From JAXLRU01 sp046330935 (GTDB lineage Bacteria; Actinomycetota; Actinomycetes; Actinomycetales; Kineosporiaceae): a stretch of 64,000 nt of DNA. Positions 43,864-51,639 of the stretch are shown one piece after another. The position numbers and the translations under genes were made by a program. The number at the start of each line of letters is the position of its first letter. Positions within the stretch are counted from its first letter, which is position 1. The notes beneath the pieces were generated by a model. That model made no database searches. It saw only the letters and a program-made list of their open reading frames with translations, and had not been told where the DNA came from. Location of the stretch: positions 248,001 to 312,000 of the forward strand of contig JAXLRU010000003.1 of NCBI GenBank assembly GCA_046330935.1, written 5' to 3'.

Positions 43864-44496
43864 TCACAGCGTGAACCCGGTCCGCAACCGCTCGATCGCG
43901 AGGGTGAAGACGTCCATCTGCGCGGCGGCGTCGAGGTGGCCCGCACCGGCCATCACCGACATGGCCACCCCGATGAGGGCGCCCACGAGCGCGAGCACCT
44001 CGGGGTCGTCGGGGGCGCGCCCGCTGCGCTGCGCGACGAGGCCCGCGAGGAGGACGGTCGCCTCGGCGAGCCCGTCGAGGACGGCGGCGCGCAGGGGTGG
44101 GTGCGCGGCGACGAGCCGCATCCGGTCCTCCTGGGCCTGCAGCTGCTCCGGCGTGAGCTGCCCGAAGGTCTCGGTGTAGGCGGCCGCGAACGCCTCGAGC
44201 ACGGACAGGTGCGCCGGCTGGGCCTGGAAGGACGCGACGAGCAGCGGGTCGAACTCGTCGGTGACGACGAGGGCGTCCTTGGTCGGGAAGTACCGGAAGA
44301 ACGTCGACGGCGACACCTCGGCCGCCTCGGCGATCTGCTCGACCGTGGTGGCGGCGTAGCCGTGCTCGTGGAACAGGCGCATCGCCGCGGCCCGGATCGC
44401 CTCGCGGGTGCGGGCCTTCTTGCGCTCGCGCAGGCCCGGCCGCGGGGCGGCCGGGCCCGGCGAGGGGGCGGCGGGGGCGTCAGGCGTGGAGCTCAC
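43864..44496 (-). CDS. TetR family transcriptional regulator
   Basis: A 210-residue regulator. The helix-turn-helix is in RTREAIRAAAMRLFHEHGYAATTVEQIAEAAEVSPSTFFRYFPTKDAL at about residues 25-75, after a Pro/Ala-rich leader; the rest is the helical ligand-binding domain. The GTG start lies 17 bp inside the 3' end of the MFS gene, so it is translated from the same mRNA. It very likely represses that exporter through the palindrome in front of it (46106-46118). Confidence 0.9.
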   Translation of the reverse strand: MSSTPDAPAAPSPGPAAPRPGLRERKKARTREAIRAAAMRLFHEHGYAATTVEQIAEAAEVSPSTFFRYFPTKDALVVTDEFDPLLVASFQAQPAHLSVLEAFAAAYTETFGQLTPEQLQAQEDRMRLVAAHPPLRAAVLDGLAEATVLLAGLVAQRSGRAPDDPEVLALVGALIGVAMSVMAGAGHLDAAAQMDVFTLAIERLRTGFTL

Positions 44497-46078
44497 GCCC
44501 CGATCCTGCCCCCTGGGCCCCCGATCGCGTGTCAGGCACGGTGATCGCCGCGAGGACGGCGACCGCGAGCGCGACGAGCGCGCACACCGCGAGCATCGCG
44601 GCGGTCCCGGAGACGAAGGCCTCCCGCACGGCCACGGCGAGGGACGGGTCGGCGGCGGCCGCGGCCACCTCGGCTCCCCCACCGACCGACGAGCGGACGG
44701 CGTCCGCGGCCTCGGGCGGCAGGGCGGCGAGCGCGGCGCCCGGCAGGTGGGCGCGGTAGCCCGCGTTGAGGACGCCGCCGAGCAGCGCCGCGCCGAAGGA
44801 CCCGCCGACCATGCGCAGCGCCTGGAGCAGGGCCGAGCCGGCGCCGGAGGCGTCCGCGGGCAGGGCGCCGAGCGCGGCGTCCATGGCGATCGGCAGGCTC
44901 AGCCCCAGACCGGCCCCGGCGAGGGCGACCCACCCCGCCGCCTGAAGGTCGGGCGCGCCGGCGGGGGTCAGGGCACCCCAGGCGAGCGCGGCGGCGAGGA
45001 GGGCGAGGCCGGTGACGACGACGGGCCGCGCCCCCGTCCGGGCCGCGACCTTCTCCGCGGGCAGCGCGGCGGCGATCATGCCCACGATGAGCGGCAGCAG
45101 CCTCAGCCCCGCCCCCTGCGCGTCGGCGCCGCGGACGTAGGCGGCCAGCTGCGGGACGGCGAACAGCAGCCCGAACATCACGAACGAGACGGCGACGGCG
45201 ACCGCGGTGCCGCTGCGGAACGCGGGCGAGGCGAACAGCCGCAGGTCGACCAGGCCGCCGGGGCGGCGGCGCTGCCCGGCGACGAAGGCCACCCCGGCGA
45301 GCGCGCCGGCGACCAGCAGGGCCAGGGCGCCGGGGGAGGTCCAGCCGTGCTCCCCGGCGCGGGTGAAGCCCCAGCTCACCAGGGCCAGGCAGGCCGCCGA
45401 CGTGAGCACCCCGGGGACGTCGAGGCGCCCGGCGGCGCTGCCCCGCGAGGGCGGCAGGAGCACGGCGACGGCGACCGCCCCCGCGACGACGACGGGCAGG
45501 TTCATCAGGAACACCCAGCCCCACCAGGCGTGGGCGAGCAGCCAGCCGCCGAGCAGCGGGCCGATCGGGAAGCCCAGCATCGTGACGGCCATGAGCGTGG
45601 TGACGGCGCGGGGGCGCTCGTCGTCGTCGAAGAGGGTGGGCAGCATCGCGAGGGCCACGGGCAGGATCGCGGCGCCGCCGAGCCCCAGCAGTGCGCGGGC
45701 GGCGATGAACGAGGCGGGTCCGGTCGCCAGGGCGCAGGCGAGGGAGGCCAGCCCGAACACGCCGAGGGCCACGAGCAGCGTGGGCTTGCGCCCCCAGCGG
45801 TCACCGAGCACGCCCGCGGGGACGAGCGCGGCGGCGAAGGCGAGCGTGTAGGCGATGACGAACCACTGCAGGGCCCCGGTACTGGCGTCGAGCCGCTGGG
45901 CGAGGGTGGGCAGGGCGACCGACAGGACGGTGCCGTCGAGGCCCACGCACAGGACCGCGGGGACGAGGGCGAACAGGGCCCACCAGCGGCGGGGGTCGCG
46001 GTCGCGGACCTGCGGGGGCACGACGGGCTCGGCGGGCGCGGCGGGCGGGACGGCGGGCAGGGAGAGGTCGGAGACCAT
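44480..46078 (-). CDS. MFS drug-efflux transporter, DHA2 (EmrB/QacA) type
   Basis: A 532-residue, 14-helix proton antiporter. It has WFVIAYTLAFAAALVPAGVLGDRWGRKPTLLVALGVFGLAS (motif A region with DRWGRK), LLGLGGAAILPVALAMLPTLF (motif B-like), and FPIGPLLGGWLLAHAWWGWVFLMNLPV, which is diagnostic of DHA2 exporters (motif C GxxxGPxxGG form). It is divergent from nothing but has its own promoter with an operator-like palindrome, and its regulator gene is downstream. The substrate is unknown, probably a toxic organic compound. Confidence 0.93.
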   Translation of the reverse strand: MVSDLSLPAVPPAAPAEPVVPPQVRDRDPRRWWALFALVPAVLCVGLDGTVLSVALPTLAQRLDASTGALQWFVIAYTLAFAAALVPAGVLGDRWGRKPTLLVALGVFGLASLACALATGPASFIAARALLGLGGAAILPVALAMLPTLFDDDERPRAVTTLMAVTMLGFPIGPLLGGWLLAHAWWGWVFLMNLPVVVAGAVAVAVLLPPSRGSAAGRLDVPGVLTSAACLALVSWGFTRAGEHGWTSPGALALLVAGALAGVAFVAGQRRRPGGLVDLRLFASPAFRSGTAVAVAVSFVMFGLLFAVPQLAAYVRGADAQGAGLRLLPLIVGMIAAALPAEKVAARTGARPVVVTGLALLAAALAWGALTPAGAPDLQAAGWVALAGAGLGLSLPIAMDAALGALPADASGAGSALLQALRMVGGSFGAALLGGVLNAGYRAHLPGAALAALPPEAADAVRSSVGGGAEVAAAAADPSLAVAVREAFVSGTAAMLAVCALVALAVAVLAAITVPDTRSGAQGAGSGRELHA

Positions 46079-46105
46079 GGCACACCTTCACGGGTGTCGA
46101 TACCA

Positions 46106-46150
46106 AGTGACTGTCACTGCCAGTTTGCAGCGACCCCCGCGAAGCGTCAA
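46106..46150 (-). promoter_or_regulatory. Promoter and TetR operator candidate for the MFS/TetR operon
   Basis: On the minus strand: TTGACG (46150-46145), 17 bases, CAAACT (46127-46122). A perfect palindrome AGTGACTGTCACT (46106-46118) begins three bases after the -10, at the expected start site. A related partial sequence (GTGACTCTCA) lies near 46163. Position and symmetry fit a TetR-type repressor site. Confidence 0.6.
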
Positions 46151-46199
46151 GCAATGGTGGTGGTGACTCTCATTTTGTTGTCGCTCTCGCCAAACGGAC

Positions 46200-46240
46200 G
46201 TGGGGAGCCCCGCGCGGCGGGCCGCGCGGGAGCTCCCCAC
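46200..46240 (-). terminator. Long hairpin after the symporter gene
   Basis: GTGGGGAGCCCCGCGCGG (46200-46217) pairs with 46222-46240 (one bulged A). It lies 19 bp beyond the ActP-like stop on the minus strand, so it should end the DUF485-actP transcript. Confidence 0.75.
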
Positions 46241-46258
46241 CAGGGGTGCCGCCAGGGA

Positions 46259-47926
46259 TCAGTGGCTGGACGCCTTCTCCGCTCCCGCGCCCGTCAGCGC
46301 CCGCACCTCCAGCTCGGCGAACTTCGCCTCGCTGAGCGACACGGCCGCCTGGCCCTTCGGCTGGGTCAGCAGCGAGCCGACGAAGCCGCAGAGGAACCCG
46401 ATCGGGATCGAGACCAGGCCCGGGTTGCTCATGCCGAACCAGTGCCAGTCGTGCTTGGGGAACATCGCCGTGGGCGAGCCCGACACGACCGGGGAGAAGA
46501 ACACCAGCACGACCGAGGAGATCAGGCCGCCGTAGATGGCCGCCACCGCGCCCGCGGTCGTGAACCGCTTCCAGAACAGGCTGAACAGGATCGCCGGCAG
46601 GTTCGCCGACGCGGCGACGGCGAACGCGAGCGCCACCAGGAACGCCACGTTCAGCTTCTGGGCGTAGATCCCCAGGACGATCGCGACGCCGCCGATGACG
46701 AACGCCGTCATCCGGGCGACGCGCACCTCCGACCCCTCGTCGACCTGCCCGCGCTTGATCACGTTGGCGTAGATGTCGTGGGCGAAGGAGCCCGACGAGG
46801 CGATCGTCAGCCCCGCGACGACGGCGAGGATGGTGGCGAACGCGACGGCGGCGATGACGGCGAGCAGGATCGTCCCGCCGGTCTCCCCGCCGATGATCTC
46901 ACCGACGGCACGGGCGAGCTGGGGTGCGGCCGTGTTGCCGGCCGCGTTCTCGGCGGCGATCGCCTTCGACCCCACCAGTGCCGCGGCGCCGAAGCCCAGG
47001 ACCAGCGTGAGCAGGTAGAACGCGCCGATGATCCAGATCGCCCACATGACGGACTTGCGCGCGTCGCGGGCGGTCGGGACGGTGTAGAAGCGGATCAGGA
47101 TGTGCGGCAGGCCGGCCGTGCCCAGCACCAGGGCCAGGCCGAGGCTGATCAGGTCGAGCTTGCCGGTCAGACCCGACGCCTCCGTGGCGTACTTCAGGCC
47201 GGGCTCCAGGAACGCCGAGCCCTTGCCCGACTGGTCGGCGGCCTCGCCGAGCAGCCGCGAGAAGTTGAACCTGTAGTGGAAGGCCACGATCCCCGCGATG
47301 AGGATCGTGCCGCCCATCAGCAGGCCGGCCTTCACGATCTGCACCCAGGTGGTGCCCTTCATGCCGCCGACGACGACGTAGAACACCATGAGCAGCCCGA
47401 CCAGGACGATCGCCCACCGCTTGGCGGCCTCGCCGCTGACCCCGAGCAGCAGGCTGACCAGCGCACCGGCGCCGACCATCTGCGCGATCAGGTAGAAGAT
47501 CGAGACGACGATCGTGGAGATCCCCGCGGCGGTGCGCACCGGCCGCTGGCTCATCCGGAACGACAGGACGTCGGCCATCGTGTAGCGGCCGGAGTTGCGC
47601 AGCAGTTCGGCCACGAGCAGCAGGGCGACGAGCCACGCGACGAGGAAGCCGATGGAGTACAGGAACCCGTCGTAGCCGTAGAGGGCGATCAGCCCGGCGA
47701 TGCCGAGGAACGAGGCGGCGGACATGTAGTCGCCGCCGATGGCGAGGCCGTTCTGCAGTGGCGAGATGTTGCGACCGGCCGCGTAGAAGTCGGCGGCGGA
47801 CTTGTTCGACCGGCTGGCCCGCACGGTGATGAACAGGGTGGCCGCCACGAACACGAGGAACAGCGTGATCGTCAGGGCCTTCTGCCCGGAGGTCTGCGTG
47901 GAGGCGGCGAGCAGGGCGGCCCTCAT
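46259..47926 (-). CDS. Cation/acetate symporter (ActP/MctC-type SSS family)
   Basis: A 555-residue sodium:solute symporter with about 13 helices. SNKSAADFYAAGRNISPLQNGLAIGGDYMSAASFLGIAGLIALYGYDGFLYSIGFLVAW is characteristic of ActP/MctC carriers of acetate, pyruvate and propionate. Later blocks RYTMADVLSFRMSQRP, GLPHILIRFYTVPTARDARKSVMW and SSGSFAHDIYANVIKRGQVDE also match. The start overlaps the stop of the DUF485 gene (ATGA), the usual yjcH-actP layout. It imports short carboxylates. Confidence 0.95.
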   Translation of the reverse strand: MRAALLAASTQTSGQKALTITLFLVFVAATLFITVRASRSNKSAADFYAAGRNISPLQNGLAIGGDYMSAASFLGIAGLIALYGYDGFLYSIGFLVAWLVALLLVAELLRNSGRYTMADVLSFRMSQRPVRTAAGISTIVVSIFYLIAQMVGAGALVSLLLGVSGEAAKRWAIVLVGLLMVFYVVVGGMKGTTWVQIVKAGLLMGGTILIAGIVAFHYRFNFSRLLGEAADQSGKGSAFLEPGLKYATEASGLTGKLDLISLGLALVLGTAGLPHILIRFYTVPTARDARKSVMWAIWIIGAFYLLTLVLGFGAAALVGSKAIAAENAAGNTAAPQLARAVGEIIGGETGGTILLAVIAAVAFATILAVVAGLTIASSGSFAHDIYANVIKRGQVDEGSEVRVARMTAFVIGGVAIVLGIYAQKLNVAFLVALAFAVAASANLPAILFSLFWKRFTTAGAVAAIYGGLISSVVLVFFSPVVSGSPTAMFPKHDWHWFGMSNPGLVSIPIGFLCGFVGSLLTQPKGQAAVSLSEAKFAELEVRALTGAGAEKASSH

Positions 47927-48339
47927 CGCGTCACCTCCGGCCCGGTCGTGGTGCCCCGCAGGTCCACCGACGACGCCGACGCCGACAGCTCCTCGTGGGC
48001 GGCGAGCAGGCGGTCCGCCAGGGGGTCGACGTGGCGGCTCATGTGCCGCCCGTACAGCCACGTGATCACGAAGGTGGAGACGAACTGGAGCAGCCCGAAG
48101 ACGAGCGCGAGGTTGATGTTGCCGACGAGCTTCGTGTCCATCACCCCCCGGGCCCACGCGGACATGAGCACGTAGAGCAGGTACCAGGACAGGAACGCTG
48201 CGGTGACCGGGAAGGCGAACCGCGCGAAGGCGGTCTTCAGCCGGGCGAAGTCCGGCTCCGCGGCGATCGAGGTGTAGGCACTCGACACCGACCCTTCCTG
48301 CGGACCGGGCCCCGACCCGGGTACTGCGCTGCTGCTCAT
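47923..48339 (-). CDS. DUF485 membrane protein (symporter partner)
   Basis: A 138-residue protein with two helices (about residues 43-62, FAFPVTAAFLSWYLLYVLMSAW, and 75-95, INLALVFGLLQFVSTFVITWLYG), the DUF485 pattern seen directly upstream of ActP-type symporters in most bacteria. The ATG has a GAGGAGG ribosome-binding site. The N-terminal 25 residues (Ser/Gly/Pro-rich) and the C-terminal 25 are variable. Its role is probably to support symporter assembly or activity. Confidence 0.92.
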   Translation of the reverse strand: MSSSAVPGSGPGPQEGSVSSAYTSIAAEPDFARLKTAFARFAFPVTAAFLSWYLLYVLMSAWARGVMDTKLVGNINLALVFGLLQFVSTFVITWLYGRHMSRHVDPLADRLLAAHEELSASASSVDLRGTTTGPEVTR

Positions 48340-48675
48340 GTGGCCTCCTCGGCACCAAGCACGGCTGGTGGACGGCGACCTCGAGGCGCGCCGCAGCCCG
48401 GGCAGGCTGGAGGAATCCCCCGCTTGATCCCGGTATGCGGCGTGATCGAGGTCACGTGGCGCCCACGCTGCACAGCGCACTGTGAGCTGCGCCACAGCCG
48501 CAGGCCCCGCGGCACGCAGCGCGCGCCGAACGGTGGGGTCCGCGCCGCCGACCGGTCGGAGCATGGACCGGCGTGCGGGGCCGCACGTCGTGGGCGCTCG
48601 GCTCGCGCGGCCACCTCACCCGTTCGGAACACCGGCACCCCGGCGACCTGTCGCTGGACCGGAACGGGGATCATC
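48340..48675. other. 336-bp divergent intergenic region
   Basis: It lies between the DUF485-actP operon (minus) and the phosphatase gene (plus). It contains the CRP-type palindrome at 48441-48456. I see no gene in it; open frames crossing it from both sides are extensions without family content. Confidence 0.5.
48441..48456. promoter_or_regulatory. CRP/GlxR-type binding site candidate
   Basis: CGTGATCGAGGTCACG is a near-perfect 16-bp palindrome with the core GTGA-N6-TCAC, the arrangement bound by CRP/FNR-family proteins (GlxR in corynebacteria). It is about 100 bp upstream of the DUF485 start, a fitting place to control acetate uptake. Confidence 0.5.
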
Positions 48676-51639
48676 ATGGCTCCAAGGACACAATCCGTGG
48701 ATACGGCGTCACGGTGGGTATGGCGCCGCTCCACCACCGATCTCGGGGGCGAGATGGCCGACACGGACCTGCACGCCGACCTCGGCGTGAGCGTCACCGC
48801 ACCACCGGCACCACTGGCAGCCCCCGCACCCCCCGAGACGCCGCCCGGCCCGAGCACGCTCACGGGGCCCTCCGGCGGGCCCGACCGCGTCGTCGCCCGC
48901 AGCAGCGGCGCCTCGGTCGCCGCGCTGATCACCGAGGGGCGTGCCGGCTGGGCCGTCCTCGACGACGACCTCAACCTCGTCGACCTCGATCCCGGCCTCA
49001 CCGCGCTCGGCACCGGCGAACCCGGCGTCCCCCGCAGGCGGCTGGGCGACGTCCTGCCCGAGCTCGGCGCCCGCCTCGAACCCACCCTGCGCGACGTCGT
49101 CCGCAGCGGCCTGCCCCTGCGCGGGCTGAGGGTGCGCACCAGCCGCGGCGGCACCGAGCAGCACTGGGTGGTGGCGGCCGTCGCCCTGCCCGCGGCACTC
49201 ACCCCGCCCGCGACACCCGCGACACCCGTGACACCTGCACCGTCGCGTCCGGCCCTCGCCGTCCTGATCCGCGACATCACCGACCGGGTGGAGGCCGAGC
49301 ACGAGCTGTCGCGCACCGCGGCCCTGCTCGACCTGCTGATCCTGCGCGCCCCCGTCGGCATCGCCTTCCTGGACCCGCAGCTGCGCTACCTGCGGATCAA
49401 CGAGACCCTTGCGGGCGCCAACGGCGTGCCGGTCGAGGAGCACGTGGGCCGGGCCGTCGCCGACGTCCTGCCGGAGGTCGCCCCGGAGGTCGTCCCGCTG
49501 CTGGAACGGGTGCTGCGCACGGGCGAGCCGGTCCGCGACCTCCGCCTGGAGACGGGCCCGACGCCCGGGCGGCCGGGGACGCGGCGCGCCTGGACGGTCG
49601 ACTACTACCGCGTCGTGTCGGGCGAGGGCAGCGACGACCCGCGCACCGAGGGCGTCGGGCTGATCGTCGAGGACGACACCGACCGGCTCGAGGCCGAGCG
49701 CGAACGGCACCGCCTGCGCGACGCCGAGCACGAGGCCGTGCACCGCGCGGCCGCCGCCGCCCGCGCCGCCCAGCAGGCCGCCCGCGAGGCCGCCGAGGCC
49801 GCCGACCGGCAGCAGCTGCTGCAACGCCTCACCGCCGAGCTGGCCCCCGCCATGACCCGCTCGGGGATCGCCGACGTCCTGTCGTCCCTCACCGGACGCC
49901 TGCTCGGCGCCGACGTGGCCGCCGTCCTGGAGTACGACGGCGCCGGGGCGCTGCACCGGCTGGTGCCCCACGGCGGCGAGGAGTCGCGGATCTCCGCGCA
50001 ACCCCTGCCGCTGGCCCGCTTCTCCCCAGCCCGGGACGCGGTCGAGCAGCGGCGCCCCGTCGTCTGGGCCTCGCACGACGAGCGGAACGCCCGCTACCCC
50101 GACATGGCGTGGCTACCGGTCGAGCAGGAGGCCTGGGCGACCCTGCCGCTGGTCTCGGGCGAGCAGGTGCTCGGCGTCGTCAGCCTGGCCTGGGCCGCCC
50201 CCCGCGAGGTCGACGCCGCCGACCTCGCGCTGCTCGAGGCGCTGGCCGGGCAGTGCGCGATCGCCCTGGAGCGGCTGCACCTGTACGAGGCCGCGCAGGA
50301 GGCGCGCGACGCCGCGGAGCGCGCCCGGGCCCGGGTGGCCGTGCTCGCCGGGGCCGGGGAGGTGCTGGGCGCCTCCCTGGACGAGCGCGAGATCCTGCAC
50401 AGCCTCGGCGCGCTGCTGGTGCCGACGTTCACCGACTGGCTGATGGTCCTGCTGCCCGACCGCCGGGGCCGGCTCGCGCCGAAGCTCAGCTTCCACGCCG
50501 ACCCCGCGCTCGCCTGGGCCTCCCAGCGGGTACTCGAGGGCGAACCGTTCGGCATCGACGCCCCGATCCCGCCAGCGCAGGTCTTCCGCAGCCGCCGCTC
50601 GATGCTGATCGAGGACTTCGGCGCCCAGGTCCGCCTCGGGCACGTGCCCGCGCCCATCGCCGAGGCGGCCCTCGCGGTCGGGCCCGGCCCCGCGCTGCTC
50701 GTGCCCATGGTCGCGCGAGGCCGCACGATCGGGGTCCTGTCGCTGGTCGACGCCGCCACGCGCGGCGGGGACCTCGCCGCCGAGACCCGGCTGGTGGAGG
50801 ACATCGCCCGCCGCGCGGCGATGGCACTGAACAACGCGAGCCTGTTCGGGCAGCGCACCCGGGTGGCGGCCCGGCTGCAGGACTCGCTGCTGCCGCCCGC
50901 GCTGCCGCGTGTCCCCGGCGCGGTCGTGGCGGCCCGCTATGTCGTGGCCGAGGAGGCCGTGGAGGTGGGCGGGGACTTCTACGACGTCGTCGCGCTGCCC
51001 GGCGACGCGCGGCTGCTGGTGATCGGCGACGTCGCGGGCCGCGGCGTGGATGCGGCCGGCACGACGGGCCTCGCCCGCTACACGCTGCGGGCCCTGGCCC
51101 GCGACGCCTCACCCGCGCAGGCGCTGACCCGGCTCAACGACGTCCTGGTGGAGCAGGCCGAGGCCGAGGAGGCCGGCGAGCGCTTCCTCACCGCGGCGTG
51201 CGTGCGCTACGAGCGCGATGGCGACGGCGCGCGCCTGAGGGTCGCCCGGGCCGGGCACCCGCCCGTCCTCGTCGTGGCCGCGGACGGGACGACGACGTTC
51301 GTCGCCAGCGAGGGGCCGCTGCTGGGCGTCCTGGAGCCGGTGCGGATCGAGGAGGTGGCCGTGCGCCTGGAGCCCGGCGACAGCCTCGTGCTCTACACCG
51401 ACGGGATCACCGAGGCCCGGCGCGGGGACGCGTGGTTCGGGCAGGAACGGCTCGGGGAGGCGGCCGCGGCGGCGGTGCGGCGCCCGGGCTTCGGCGGTCC
51501 GCAGGGCGCCGACCAGCTCGCCCAGGCCGTGCTCGACGCGGTGTCGGCCTTCGACGCGGGCTCCAGCGGGGACGACCGGGCGCTGCTCGTCGTCCACGTG
51601 CCCGCCGGCGATCAGACGCGGAACGCCGAGACGAGCTGA
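48676..51639 (+). CDS. PAS/GAF sensor PP2C-type (SpoIIE/RsbU) serine phosphatase
   Basis: A 987-residue cytosolic protein. After a Pro/Ala-rich start there is a weak PAS-like domain (AALITEGRAGWAVLDDDLNLVDLD), a PAS domain (LLDLLILRAPVGIAFLDPQLRYLRINETLAGANGVP), a coiled coil rich in Ala/Glu/Arg, two GAF domains (about residues 380-540 and 555-720), and a SpoIIE phosphatase with VGGDFYDVVALPG, LVIGDVAGRGVDAAGTT, LVLYTDGITEAR and GDDRALLVVHVP metal-binding aspartates. Such proteins dephosphorylate anti-anti-sigma factors; none is adjacent. The start could also be ATG 48754. The 3' end overlaps the convergent chemoreceptor gene by 28 bp. Confidence 0.9.
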   Translation: MAPRTQSVDTASRWVWRRSTTDLGGEMADTDLHADLGVSVTAPPAPLAAPAPPETPPGPSTLTGPSGGPDRVVARSSGASVAALITEGRAGWAVLDDDLNLVDLDPGLTALGTGEPGVPRRRLGDVLPELGARLEPTLRDVVRSGLPLRGLRVRTSRGGTEQHWVVAAVALPAALTPPATPATPVTPAPSRPALAVLIRDITDRVEAEHELSRTAALLDLLILRAPVGIAFLDPQLRYLRINETLAGANGVPVEEHVGRAVADVLPEVAPEVVPLLERVLRTGEPVRDLRLETGPTPGRPGTRRAWTVDYYRVVSGEGSDDPRTEGVGLIVEDDTDRLEAERERHRLRDAEHEAVHRAAAAARAAQQAAREAAEAADRQQLLQRLTAELAPAMTRSGIADVLSSLTGRLLGADVAAVLEYDGAGALHRLVPHGGEESRISAQPLPLARFSPARDAVEQRRPVVWASHDERNARYPDMAWLPVEQEAWATLPLVSGEQVLGVVSLAWAAPREVDAADLALLEALAGQCAIALERLHLYEAAQEARDAAERARARVAVLAGAGEVLGASLDEREILHSLGALLVPTFTDWLMVLLPDRRGRLAPKLSFHADPALAWASQRVLEGEPFGIDAPIPPAQVFRSRRSMLIEDFGAQVRLGHVPAPIAEAALAVGPGPALLVPMVARGRTIGVLSLVDAATRGGDLAAETRLVEDIARRAAMALNNASLFGQRTRVAARLQDSLLPPALPRVPGAVVAARYVVAEEAVEVGGDFYDVVALPGDARLLVIGDVAGRGVDAAGTTGLARYTLRALARDASPAQALTRLNDVLVEQAEAEEAGERFLTAACVRYERDGDGARLRVARAGHPPVLVVAADGTTTFVASEGPLLGVLEPVRIEEVAVRLEPGDSLVLYTDGITEARRGDAWFGQERLGEAAAAAVRRPGFGGPQGADQLAQAVLDAVSAFDAGSSGDDRALLVVHVPAGDQTRNAETS

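Noticed and set aside
44408..48175. A 1,255-codon plus-strand frame across the TetR, MFS and symporter genes
   Set aside because: It is antisense to three well-supported genes, is low-complexity, and has no ribosome-binding site.
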